This document shows, piece by piece, positions 50,825 to 63,739 of a DNA stretch of 64,000 nt. The DNA is taken from NCBI GenBank assembly GCA_963783105.1, contig CAWAMI010000001.1, forward strand, positions 372,001 to 436,000, given 5' to 3'. Each line of letters starts with the position of its first letter. Within the stretch, counting starts at the first letter, position 1. The notes beneath the pieces were generated by a model, which was not told the DNA's origin, ran no database searches, and saw only the letters and a program-made list of their open reading frames with translations. The position numbers and the translations under genes are program-made. Source of the DNA: JAVEDQ01 sp963783105 (GTDB taxonomy: Bacteria; Actinomycetota; Actinomycetes; Frankiales; Frankiaceae).

Positions 50825-51348
50825 GTCGACCGCCGGTCGACGTCGATGGACTCGATCACCACGTCGGTGACCGGGCGGTCCTGCGCGCCCTTCGGCACGG
50901 CGACGATCGCGTCCACCACCTCGGTGCCCCGGACGACCTCGCCGAAGATCGTGTGCTTGCCGGTGAGCCAGGTGGTCGGCGCGACCGTGATGAAGAACTG
51001 CGAGCCGTTCGTGTTCGGACCGGCGTTGGCCATCGCCAGCAGGTAGGGCTTGGTGAACGCCAGGTCCGGCGAGAACTCGTCTTTGAAGTTGTAGCCGGGG
51101 CCGCCCCGGCCGCTGCCGAGCGGGTCGCCGCCCTGGATCATGAAGTTGTCGATCACCCGGTGGAAGACGGTGCCGTTGTACAGCGGCCGCCCGGACACCT
51201 TCTGCCGGGTCGCGGGGTCGGTCCATTCCTGTGTGCCGTCGGCGAGCCCGACGAAGTTCTGCACCGTCTTCGGCGCCTGAAGCGGGAAGAGCCGCACCTC
51301 GATGTCGCCCATGCTCGTGTGCAGGGTCGCGAACAGCTCCTCGGCCAT
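50821..51348 (-). CDS. ppiA: peptidyl-prolyl cis-trans isomerase (cyclophilin)
   Basis: A 175-residue cyclophilin that speeds proline isomerisation in folding. Characteristic FHRVIDNFMIQGGDPLGSGR, NGSQFFITV, WLTGKHTIFGEVV and the core phenylalanine and glutamine residues are all present. No signal peptide, so cytoplasmic. GAGGAGAAGCC precedes the ATG at 51348. Its stop overlaps the probable CTG start of the rhomboid gene. Confidence 0.95.
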   Translation of the reverse strand: MAEELFATLHTSMGDIEVRLFPLQAPKTVQNFVGLADGTQEWTDPATRQKVSGRPLYNGTVFHRVIDNFMIQGGDPLGSGRGGPGYNFKDEFSPDLAFTKPYLLAMANAGPNTNGSQFFITVAPTTWLTGKHTIFGEVVRGTEVVDAIVAVPKGAQDRPVTDVVIESIDVDRRST

Positions 51349-51732
51349 GGCTTCTCCTCGTCTGGCCGCGCCATGAGGGCGCGGGATTCGTCTCGTTCGG
51401 GTGGGTGGGAACCGGACCACGGACGACGGACTGCGGCGGCCCCGCGGTGTGCCGGTGTCACGGTGCCGCGAAGGGGATGACCTGACATAGGACGAACGTC
51501 GGATCTTCGCGGCGAGGTTCCCGGTTCCGATCCTAGGTGCCCGGGAAGGGTCGGAGGTACGGGGCGACCGCGCGTGCGACGCGCGCGGGCCTGACAGGGG
51601 CGATACCGGCGGCTGCCGTGTCCCATGACACGATGCCCGCTCGTTGTCGTTTCGACGCCGCCCCAGCGTAGAGAACGAGACTTGTCCACCACGAAACAGG
51701 AGCGTGCGGCATGCCGCGCGAGGGAGGTCGGC
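51349..51732. other. divergent upstream region of ppiA and the Ala-rich gene
   Basis: About 384 bases without a gene. It must hold promoters for both strands. A DnaA-box-like TTGTCCACC lies near 51681. GGGAGGTCGGC precedes the ATG at 51733. No hairpin terminator or clear operator is seen. Confidence 0.4.
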
Positions 51733-53217
51733 ATGGCGAACAGTGCCGCGAATGAGCTGAAGGACGCCTTCGAATCGGCCCGTGAGGACCCTGTCGAGGG
51801 GCTCGCCGGCGCCGCCGTGGCTGCCGCGGGAGCGGCCGGTGCCGCCGCCGGGGTCGGTGAGGCCGCGGCCGAGCGCGCCGCTGCCGCGGGGCGTGCCGCC
51901 GGTCGGCGCGCCAAGCCGACAGCGGAGTCTGCGGCCGAGTCGGCGAAGAAGTCGGCGAAGAAGTCCGTGTCGTCCGCGCAGGCCGCGGCCGCGGGCAAGC
52001 TCGCGGGCTCCGCCGCGTCGGCCGGCGCCGAGCGGGCCGGCGACAACCTCCAGTCCACCGCGTCCGACGCCCTGGCCGACGCGCGCGCGAACGCGGGCAA
52101 GGCTGCCCGACGCGCCAAGGCCGCCGCGGGCCCCGCCCTCGAGACGGCACGGGCCGAGGCGGAGCGTCAGGGTGAGGCGGCGCGCGAGCGGGCGCGGGAG
52201 CTGGCCGGCCGGGGCGGTGAGCAGCTGTCGGCGGCTCTGGCGTCGGCCAACGACTCGGACCTGGCCGACCGGGCCAAGAAGTCTGGTCGCAAGGCCGCCG
52301 CGCAGCTGCAGGCCCAGGCCGTGTCCGGGCTCGACGACGCCAACGACTACGCCCGCGATCAGGGCCGTCGGGCCGCGAAGAAGGCCCGGAAACAGGCCGC
52401 GAAGCAGGCGGCCGCCGCGGCGGCTCTGGCCAGCGCCACGGGGCGGAAGGCCAAGAAGCAGGCCCGGCAGGCGCTCGAGGACGCCCGTAAGCAGGCGCCC
52501 GTGTACCTCGAGGCCGTCCGCGAACAGGCCCGCGACCGCGGGTCGGACGCCCTGGACGTGCTGCAGGACCGTGGCTCGGACGCCCTCGAGACGCTGCAGG
52601 ACCGCAGCAGCCAGCTGCTGACCAAGGCACAGCGCAAGGCGCAGCTCAAGGGCGGCGAGGCAGTGCTCGCCGCGCTCGAGACCAAGCCCGGGCGGCTGGT
52701 CGCCGGCACCGCCGCCGGCAAGGCGGTGAAGGCCAAGGTGAAGCCACCGCGCCGCCGTCGTCGGCTCCTGCTGGCGCTCGCCCTGCTCGCGGGCGGTGCG
52801 GCGATCGCGGCGAACCGTCGCCGGCAGTCCGCGCAGCCCGACCCGCTCTACGACGCCGCGATGACCAACCCCTACGGCAACCGCTCGTCGACGTCTGCGC
52901 CGGTCGGCTCCGCGCCTGCCAGCGCCGGGTCACCTCCCACCGCCCCGACCACGGCTCCGGCCACCGGGACTCCGACCGTCGAGCCGTCAGCCGCCACCAC
53001 CTCGGTCGATGCGGCCACCGCCGCTGCCGCCGCGGCCTCCGGCGCCCCGGACGTCCCCGGAGCTCCGGGCACCGGTGCGGGCGGGACCGCCGCAGGGTCG
53101 CCGCTGGCCGGCGTCGCCGAGGCCGACGCGACGCAGAAGGACACCACCGAGACCCCGGCGACAGACGCCAACGCCGAGGGTGAACTCGGGTCGAGCGGCA
53201 CGGGGTCGGGCTCCTGA
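51733..53217 (+). CDS. long Ala/Lys-rich helical protein with one membrane helix
   Basis: A 494-residue protein of very biased composition. Residues about 1-320 are Ala/Lys/Glu/Arg-rich amphipathic helix with recurring segments (AAESAKKSAKKSV, ARDQGRRAAKKARKQAAKQ, DRGSDALDVLQDRGSDALET), resembling LEA, apolipoprotein or histone H1-type sequences. A basic patch PPRRRRR precedes one membrane helix (about 344-360), then a Pro/Thr/Ser/Gly-rich tail of about 130 residues. No enzyme motif. ATG at 51733 with GGGAGG. DNA or membrane-surface binding, desiccation or envelope roles are all possible. Confidence 0.7.
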   Translation: MANSAANELKDAFESAREDPVEGLAGAAVAAAGAAGAAAGVGEAAAERAAAAGRAAGRRAKPTAESAAESAKKSAKKSVSSAQAAAAGKLAGSAASAGAERAGDNLQSTASDALADARANAGKAARRAKAAAGPALETARAEAERQGEAARERARELAGRGGEQLSAALASANDSDLADRAKKSGRKAAAQLQAQAVSGLDDANDYARDQGRRAAKKARKQAAKQAAAAAALASATGRKAKKQARQALEDARKQAPVYLEAVREQARDRGSDALDVLQDRGSDALETLQDRSSQLLTKAQRKAQLKGGEAVLAALETKPGRLVAGTAAGKAVKAKVKPPRRRRRLLLALALLAGGAAIAANRRRQSAQPDPLYDAAMTNPYGNRSSTSAPVGSAPASAGSPPTAPTTAPATGTPTVEPSAATTSVDAATAAAAAASGAPDVPGAPGTGAGGTAAGSPLAGVAEADATQKDTTETPATDANAEGELGSSGTGSGS

Positions 53218-53247
53218 CCCGCAACCCCTGAGTCACAGTCAGTAACC

Positions 53248-53279
53248 AGAGGCCCGGTTCCGCTCGGAACCGGGCCTCT
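53248..53279 (+). terminator. terminator after the Ala-rich gene
   Basis: AGAGGCCCGGTTCCG pairs perfectly with CGGAACCGGGCCTCT around a two-base centre, 31 bases after the stop. No pure T-run follows. The flanking 53280-53320 region is AT-rich for this genome and may carry the promoter of the methyltransferase gene. Confidence 0.85.
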
Positions 53280-53528
53280 CGGCTGTTCGGATAATTCGTC
53301 CTAAAGATCTATAGGTTTTGGTGTCCCGCTCAGTCGACCGACCGCCCGTTACGACACGCGACGCGAGCAGCGGGTTCGCCGCGATCGACCGGAGCGCTGC
53401 AGCCCCATTCTGCAGACGAATTACGCGGCCAAAGCACCGGAGTTCGCTCTCGGTAATCACCCTGTGGTCGCTGCGGACATTCTCGACCAGCTATCCTTTG
53501 ACACTCGACTTCACGGAAGGAGCAGGAC
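53280..53528. promoter_or_regulatory. AT-rich upstream region of the methyltransferase gene
   Basis: Bases about 53286-53320 (GGATAATTCG, AAAGATCTATAGG) are clearly AT-richer than the surroundings, and TATCCTTTGACA lies near 53500. The TTG start of the next gene has GAAGGAGCAGGAC in front. A promoter here is likely; exact boxes are not assigned. Confidence 0.4.
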
Positions 53529-54311
53529 TTGAGCCCGACGACGTCGCCCTCAGCCTCCGACACGAACGTGGTCATCCGCCTGCCAGGCAAGATCGACGGC
53601 ACGGTCGATCAGGATCAGGAGTGGTGCGAGATCGAGGTGGACGGGCGCTCCCGCCGGCTCCGCTTTCACGACTACGCCGAGATCTACAACATTCCGAATG
53701 CGTACGAGGCGCTTTTCTACGACGAGCTGGGCTGTAGCTCGCCCGGTGTCGTCCGCGAGCTGCTCGAGCGCGCGCTCGAGCACACCGGCTACGACGCCTC
53801 CACGCTGCGTGTTCTCGACGTCGGCGCCGGCAACGGCCTGGTGGGCGAGGAGATGCGGAAGCTCGGCTCTTCTCTGGTCGTGGGTGCGGACATCATCCCG
53901 GAGGCGGCCTCGGCCGCCGTTCGGGACCGGCCCGAGGTCTACGACGACTACCTCGTCTGCGACCTCACCGCGCTGACGGATGAGCAGCGCGAGCGGCTGA
54001 GCGCCCACGAGTTCACCGCCCTGACCTGTGTGGCGGCCCTGGGCTTCGGCGACATGCCGCCGGAGGCGTTCCTGGAGGCCGTGCGCTACGTCAGCCCGTC
54101 CGGCTGGCTGGCCTTCTGCATCAAGGACCGTTTCCTCGCCGACCAGGACGAGAGCGGCTTCGCACGGCTCGTGCGCGAGCTGATGGAGAACGGCACGCTC
54201 GAGGTCCTCGAGCGCCAGCGCTACGTGCACCGCAAGGACATGCGCGGCCGTCCGCTGTACTACGAGGCCATCGTCGCCCGCCGGGCGCAGGGGTCCGAGC
54301 ACCTCATCTGA
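53529..54311 (+). CDS. class I SAM-dependent methyltransferase
   Basis: A 260-residue protein with a Rossmann methyltransferase core: VLDVGAGNGLVGEEM is motif I, VVGADIIPEA motif II, and FTALTCVAALGFGDMPPEAF and SGWLAFCIKDRF later strands. The first 60 residues (NVVIRLPGKIDGTVDQDQE, FHDYAEIYNIPNAYEALFY) form an N-terminal cap found in small-molecule methyltransferases of the UbiE/MenG kind. The substrate is unknown. TTG start with GGAAGGAG at good distance. It stands alone between the Ala-rich gene and the tRNA-Ala region. Confidence 0.82.
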   Translation: MSPTTSPSASDTNVVIRLPGKIDGTVDQDQEWCEIEVDGRSRRLRFHDYAEIYNIPNAYEALFYDELGCSSPGVVRELLERALEHTGYDASTLRVLDVGAGNGLVGEEMRKLGSSLVVGADIIPEAASAAVRDRPEVYDDYLVCDLTALTDEQRERLSAHEFTALTCVAALGFGDMPPEAFLEAVRYVSPSGWLAFCIKDRFLADQDESGFARLVRELMENGTLEVLERQRYVHRKDMRGRPLYYEAIVARRAQGSEHLI

Positions 54312-54344
54312 GGCGTCCCCGCCCGGGGTGAACGCAGTCCGCGG

Positions 54345-54380
54345 AGCGGGCGGAAGCGGCGAAGGCCGCTCCGCCCGCTT
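54345..54380 (+). terminator. terminator after the methyltransferase gene
   Basis: AGCGGGCGGAAGCGGC folds with GCCGCTCCGCCCGCT around a GAAG loop, 34 bases after the stop. The stem has one internal mismatch. No T-run. Confidence 0.7.
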
Positions 54381-54442
54381 CTGCGTGTCGGGCGCCGGTT
54401 CGGGGCCCGGACCCGCGCGCACCGGATCAACCGCGCCCCACC

Positions 54443-54513
54443 GCGTCCCGATCAACTGCACCCGACCGGCCCTCCGCCCAGCTCACAGGGACAGTTGATC
54501 CCGAAACCGGCGG
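54443..54513. repeat. 71-base palindromic repeat, copy 1
   Basis: First of two near-identical 71-base units, GCGTCCCGATCAACTGCACC to ATCCCGAAACCGGCGG. Each carries inverted arms GATCAACTG and CAGTTGATC about 36 bases apart. Differs from copy 2 at two bases by eye. It lies just 3' of tRNA-Ala (which is on the minus strand). Confidence 0.85.
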
Positions 54514-54577
54514 CTGCGGGGCCACCGCGGGGACTCCACACCCGGTGGCGACGACCCAGACGGACGGCCCCCAACCT

Positions 54578-54648
54578 GCGTCCCGATCAACTGCACCCGA
54601 CCGGCCCTCCGCCCATCTCACAGGGACAGTTGATCCCGAAGCCGGCGG
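54578..54648. repeat. 71-base palindromic repeat, copy 2
   Basis: Second unit in the same orientation, 135 bases from copy 1 start to start, 31 bases from the tRNA-Ala 3' end. The same inverted arms GATCAACTG and CAGTTGATC are kept although two other bases changed. The 64 bases between the copies are not repeated. Confidence 0.85.
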
Positions 54649-54679
54649 CGCCGGCCACCTCGGGGCGGCGGCGAAACGG

Positions 54680-54752
54680 TGGAGACGAGGGGAATCGAAC
54701 CCCTAACCCCCGCCTTGCAAAGGCGGTGCTCTGCCAATTGAGCTACGTCCCC
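54680..54752 (-). tRNA. tRNA-Ala (anticodon TGC)
   Basis: A 73-base tRNA on the minus strand: acceptor GGGGACG with CGTCTCC and discriminator A, anticodon loop TTTGCAA (TGC), T-loop GGTTCGATTCC. One of the alaT/ileT pair found beside gyrA in actinobacteria. Confidence 0.95.
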
Positions 54753-54764
54753 TGGGGTCGGCCT

Positions 54765-54884
54765 TCAGCGCAGGTCGGGGGCCTGCGTAGCAACCGTCCA
54801 GAGATCCTCGTCGTCCTCACGCCGGTGCCGCGCGAGCCGCGCCGCCGCGAGTGCGGCGACCACCAGCAGCACCACGCGCTTCAT
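54765..54884 (-). CDS. DLW-39 family protein
   Basis: A 39-residue protein, MKRVVLLVVAALAAARLARH, then the acidic RREDDEDLWTVATQ ending in PDLR. It has the one hydrophobic helix and the DLW motif that name this actinobacterial family, typically 39 residues long and lying between tRNA-Ala and tRNA-Ile near gyrA. Too short for ordinary gene callers. Function unknown; a membrane peptide. Confidence 0.88.
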   Translation of the reverse strand: MKRVVLLVVAALAAARLARHRREDDEDLWTVATQAPDLR

Positions 54885-54964
54885 CCCCGCACCGCCTCTC
54901 TGCCGGACCGACCGCCGCCGACGCGGGCTGGTCAGCCGGGCGTAGGCGGATCGGGGGACGACGG

Positions 54965-55038
54965 TGGACCTAGGTGGACTTGAACCACCGGCCTCTTCCT
55001 TATCAGGGAAGCGCTCTGACCGACTGAGCTATAGGTCC
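54965..55038 (-). tRNA. tRNA-Ile (anticodon GAT)
   Basis: A 74-base tRNA on the minus strand: acceptor GGACCTA with TAGGTCC and discriminator A, anticodon loop CTGATAA (GAT), T-loop GGTTCAAGTCC. Partner of the tRNA-Ala, with the DLW-39 gene between them. Confidence 0.95.
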
Positions 55039-55130
55039 GCTCCCGCGCACACCGTGCGCCGGTGAGGTTCCATCCTACCGGCCGCAGGCGGGCCCCGGCA
55101 CGTCGCGGGGGACCACCCGCCCGGTTGCGC

Positions 55131-55846
55131 TCAGCGCTCGGAGAGCGTGACCTCCACGCCGCCGACGAAGTCGGAGCACAGGTTGTAGAGCAGCGCCCCG
55201 ACGGTCATGAGGAGCGTGAAGGCCACGACGTTCAGCACGCCGAGCACGGCGGTGATCAGCATGACCCGGCCGAAGCCGAACCAGGCGCTCGTGTTGTCCC
55301 CCGCGCTGTCCGTGATCGTCGACGTGGCCTCGCTGATCGAGGAGAACACACCGGCCGCGTCGAGCACGAACCAGAGCGCCGCCACGGCGACCAGCAGGAC
55401 GACCAGCATGCAGGCGCCGAACAGCAGGGAGAGCCGCAGCACGCTCATCGGGTTGACGTGCGAGATGCGCAGCCGGGCGCGTCGAGGCTGGGAGCCTCGC
55501 GCGGCCGTCGAAGCCGTCGCAGTCATCGCGGCGGCCGCCGCGGCGGTTCCGGTGGACGCCTGGCCGGTACTGCCGGACGACCCCACGTGGTAGGCGGACG
55601 TCGTCGTCGTGGAGTGGGAGCCGGCGGGCTCGTTGCGGACCGTCTCGCGAGCCGCTGTGTCGGCCCACGAGCGAGAGGCAGCGCCCCCCTGCAGCAACCG
55701 CTGCGAACGCTCGTCCATCGCGCCGGCCGCACCACCCGCGCGGCGACCGTCCGTCGAATGGGCGCCCGACCCACCTCGGCCGGTGGTCGAACCGGTCGCG
55801 GCCGACCCGGACGCGGCCGACCCACCCGAGCTGCCGTGGCTCTCGG

Positions 55847-55850
<4 letters not shown>
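55131..55850 (-). CDS. DUF3566-family membrane protein
   Basis: A 239-residue protein homologous to mycobacterial Rv0007, always just after gyrA. The first 125 residues are low-complexity Ser/Thr/Ala/Gly; the DUF3566 domain (about 127-237) begins RRARLRISHVNPMSVLRLSL and has two membrane helices (ACMLVVLLVAVAALWFVLDA and VMLITAVLGVLNVVAFTLLM). Function unknown. Its GTG overlaps the gyrA stop (GTGA), so it is translated with gyrase. Confidence 0.92.
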
Positions 55851-58366
<2,516 letters not shown>

Positions 58367-58486
58367 GGGTCGGCCCTTCCGTCAGGTAGCGGGAGTTCGT
58401 CGGGGGTTGGCGATCTAGTACGGAGACCGTGCGGCGTCGGTGCAGACACCGTAGGGCCACGGCTCTGCGCGGTCGGATGTCCAGGC

Positions 58487-60457
58487 TCAGATGTCCAAGA
58501 ACCGGACGTCCTTGGCGTTGCGCTGGATGAAGCTGCGCCGTCCCTCGACGTCCTCACCCATCAGCGTGCTGAACAGCTCGTCGGCGACGGCGGCGTCGTC
58601 GAGGGTCACGCGGAGCAGGACGCGGCGAGCCGGGTCCATCGTGGTGTCCCACAGCTCGGTGTGGTTCATCTCGCCGAGGCCCTTGAACCGCTGGATCGCA
58701 TCTTTCGGCAGCTTGCGCCCGGCAGCCTGCCCGGCCTCGACCAGCCCGTCGCGCTCGCGGTCGGAGTACGCGTACTCCCAGTCGTCCTTACCCCACTTGA
58801 TCTTGTAGAGGGGCGGCTGCGCGAGGAAGACGTTGCCGTGTTCGATCAGGGGACGCATGAACCGGAACAGCAGCGTGAGCAGCAGCGTGCGGATGTGCTG
58901 GCCGTCCACGTCGGCGTCCGCCATCAGGACGATCTTGTGGTATCGGAGCTTGTCGTGGTCGAACTCGTCGTGGATGCCGGTGCCCAGAGCCGTGATCATG
59001 GCCTGGACCTCGGTGTTCTTCAGCACCCGGTCGATGCGCGCCTTCTCGACGTTGAGGATCTTCCCGCGGATCGGCAGGATGGCCTGGAACTGCGGGTCGC
59101 GCCCGCCCTTCGCGCTGCCGCCGGCGCTGTCGCCCTCGACGACGTAGACCTCGCACTTGCTCGGGTCGGTCGACTGGCAGTCGGCGAGCTTGCCGGGCAG
59201 CGAGGTCGACTCGAGCAGGCTCTTGCGACGGGTGAGATCGCGGGCAGCGCGGGCAGCGATGCGGGCCCGCTGGGCGTCGATGGCCCGCATGACGATGCCC
59301 TTGCTCTCGCCCGGGTGGGACTCGAGCCAGTCCCGAAGGCCGCTGTAGACCATGCCGGAAACGAACGGCTTGGCCTCGCTGTTGCCGAGCTTGGTCTTCG
59401 TCTGGCCCTCGAACTGGGGCTGAGCGAGCTTGACCGACACGATGGCGGTCAGGCCCTCGCGGATGTCGTCGCCGGAGAGTCGCTCGTCGCCGCCCTTGCC
59501 GTTGGTCTTGGCCCCCTTCAGCAGGTTTGCGTCCTTGGCGTAGGCGTTCACGGCACGGGTGAGCGCGTCGCGGAAGCCCTCCTCGTGCGTGCCGCCCTCG
59601 TGCGTGTTGATCGTGTTGGCGAAGGTGTAGACCGACTCGGCGTAGTTGTTGCCGCCCTTCCACTGCATCGCCACCTCGGCCTCGAGGCCTTCGCCCTTGG
59701 CCTCGAAGGTGATGACGGTCTTGTGCGCCGGCTCCTTGCCGGTGTTGAGATGCGCGACGAAGTCCATCAGGCCGTTCGCGTAGAGGAACTCGGCCTCCTT
59801 CGTCTGTTCGCCCTCGACCGAGCCGGTCATCTCGGACGAACGCTCGTCCCGCAGCACGATGCGCAGCCCCTTGTTGAGGAACGCCATCTCCTGCAGCCGG
59901 CGGTACAAGGTGTCGTAGGAGTAGGTGGTCGTCTCGGTGAAGATCGTGGGGTCGGCCCAGAAGGTGACCGTGGTACCGGTCTCCGAGGTGGGACCACGCT
60001 TCTCGAGCGGCGCGGCCGGCCGGGTCATCGCGTAGGGCTGGAACCAGACGTGACCCTCGGTCTTGATCTCGACCTCGAGGCGGCTGGACAGCGCGTTGAC
60101 GACGCTCACGCCGACGCCGTGGAGGCCGCCGGAGACGGCGTAGGAGTTGCCGTCGAACTTGCCGCCGGCGTGCAGGGTCGTCAGGACGACCTCGACCGCC
60201 GGGCGCTTCTCGACCGGGTGGCGGCCGACGGGGATGCCGCGGCCGTTGTCCTGCACCCGCACGCCGCCGTCGGCCATCAGCGTGACGATGACCTCGTCGC
60301 AATAGCCGGCGAGCGCCTCGTCGACGGCGTTGTCGACGACCTCGTAGACGAGATGGTGGAGCCCGCGCTCACCGGTCGAACCGATGTACATGCCGGGTCG
60401 CTTGCGGACGGCCTCGAGGCCTTCCAGGACCTTGATCGAACTCGCGTCGTACGCCAC
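58487..60457 (-). CDS. gyrB: DNA gyrase subunit B
   Basis: A 656-residue ATPase subunit. GHKL motifs: YEVVDNAVDEALAGYCD, DNGRGIPV, GLHGVGVSVVNALS; the TOPRIM domain has VVEGDSAGGSAKGGRD and LMADADVDGQHIRTLL; the C-terminus reads RFKGLGEMNHTELWDTTMDP. GTG at 60457 with GGAGA upstream. It precedes gyrA by 120 bases. Confidence 0.97.
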   Translation of the reverse strand: MAYDASSIKVLEGLEAVRKRPGMYIGSTGERGLHHLVYEVVDNAVDEALAGYCDEVIVTLMADGGVRVQDNGRGIPVGRHPVEKRPAVEVVLTTLHAGGKFDGNSYAVSGGLHGVGVSVVNALSSRLEVEIKTEGHVWFQPYAMTRPAAPLEKRGPTSETGTTVTFWADPTIFTETTTYSYDTLYRRLQEMAFLNKGLRIVLRDERSSEMTGSVEGEQTKEAEFLYANGLMDFVAHLNTGKEPAHKTVITFEAKGEGLEAEVAMQWKGGNNYAESVYTFANTINTHEGGTHEEGFRDALTRAVNAYAKDANLLKGAKTNGKGGDERLSGDDIREGLTAIVSVKLAQPQFEGQTKTKLGNSEAKPFVSGMVYSGLRDWLESHPGESKGIVMRAIDAQRARIAARAARDLTRRKSLLESTSLPGKLADCQSTDPSKCEVYVVEGDSAGGSAKGGRDPQFQAILPIRGKILNVEKARIDRVLKNTEVQAMITALGTGIHDEFDHDKLRYHKIVLMADADVDGQHIRTLLLTLLFRFMRPLIEHGNVFLAQPPLYKIKWGKDDWEYAYSDRERDGLVEAGQAAGRKLPKDAIQRFKGLGEMNHTELWDTTMDPARRVLLRVTLDDAAVADELFSTLMGEDVEGRRSFIQRNAKDVRFLDI

Positions 60458-60698
60458 GCAGCCGTCTCTCCATCGAAGGGTGGTGCCGGACGCCCCCGCG
60501 CACGACACAGAGGTCGGCCGAAAGCACCTTCAGTCTACCCGTGCAACAGGGCGTAGGTGGCCCGGGACACGGCCTGTCGCGCTCTCTGCCTGCCTTGCGG
60601 CCACTCGGCTGACTCCCCCCACGCGAGCAGGGGGTCGCCGGAGTCTGCGGGCCACCTCAGCCGTTCGACTCCGGCCGGCCCGCGAGGCCGCACGGACC

Positions 60699-61247
60699 TC
60701 AGCCGTAGGTGTCGCGCGGACCCCGGCCCGGGACGCGGAGGCGCCCGTGCCGCCAGTCCGGCGCGGTCGGCCCCCGGACGACGAGCCGGGTGACCACGCC
60801 TTCGCCGAGTTCCGCCGTGATGCGCGCCAGCAGCGAGCGGTTGAGTAGGCGCAGCTGCGTCGCCCACGCCGTCGACTCGGCCTCGAGCTGCAGCTCCCCG
60901 CTGCGCAGACGGACGGGACGGCAGGCGGCGGCGACCTCGGCCCCCACGATCGACCCCCAGTCCGCGAGCACCCGGGCCGCCTGCGCGTCCGCCTGCCAGC
61001 CGCGCTCGTCGAGCAGCTCGTTCACGGCGCTCCCGAAGGCCACCGGGTCGCCGGAACCTCGCTGCTCCTGCTGCGCGGCCTGTTCCCGGCGGGCCGCGGC
61101 GCGGGTGCCCCGGGCGGTGACTGCGGCCCGCGCGCGGGCGTCCGCCTTCGCCCGGGCGAGCGCGCTGCGGACCAGGTCCGCCCCCGCGGCCGCCGAGGCG
61201 CTGTCCCGCCCGGCCTGGCCTTTCGAGGACCGCTCGTCCGCCGTCAT
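60699..61247 (-). CDS. DUF721/DciA-family protein
   Basis: A 182-residue homologue of Rv0004. The DUF721 domain (about 80-165) has GSAVNELLDERGWQ, VLADWGSIVGAEVAAACRPV, LRSGELQLEAESTAWATQLRL, a KH-like fold. DciA proteins of this family load the replicative helicase in bacteria lacking DnaC, so a replication role is likely. ATG 61247 with GAAGGGGACGGG is preferred over the upstream start. It lies between recF and gyrB as expected. Confidence 0.9.
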   Translation of the reverse strand: MTADERSSKGQAGRDSASAAAGADLVRSALARAKADARARAAVTARGTRAAARREQAAQQEQRGSGDPVAFGSAVNELLDERGWQADAQAARVLADWGSIVGAEVAAACRPVRLRSGELQLEAESTAWATQLRLLNRSLLARITAELGEGVVTRLVVRGPTAPDWRHGRLRVPGRGPRDTYG

Positions 61248-61362
61248 CCCGTCCCCTTCGTGCCACAAGTCCTCGACCACACCGTGCGGACAGCAGACCG
61301 TACCGGAGCACACGATGTCCACACCGCGCGCGAGAGGCCCGTGAGCTGCGGGTTCACGTCGC

Positions 61363-62511
<1,149 letters not shown>

Positions 62512-62596
62512 GTCCCCTCCTCGATGCGCGGGGCTCAACCGCACCGTGTCCCCACGCGTGGCGGCTCCGACCCCACGGTGCGGTTCCGCGAGCGGA

Positions 62597-63592
<996 letters not shown>

Positions 63593-63739
63593 CGTGTCTC
63601 CCCTCGTGATGCCCGGACCCTAGCGAGGCCTGACGCCGACTGTCACTTCCTCGGTCGTTCGTGCGAGCGGCATCGGCCGCGGTCGTGCCGGTCGGAGCCG
63701 CCCGGAAGCAGCTCTTTCCGCCCGGGGCCGTCGGAACCC

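Noticed and set aside
54443..54648. Repeat pair as CRISPR or insertion-sequence ends
   Set aside because: Only two direct copies, no spacers of fixed length, and no transposase frame between or beside them.
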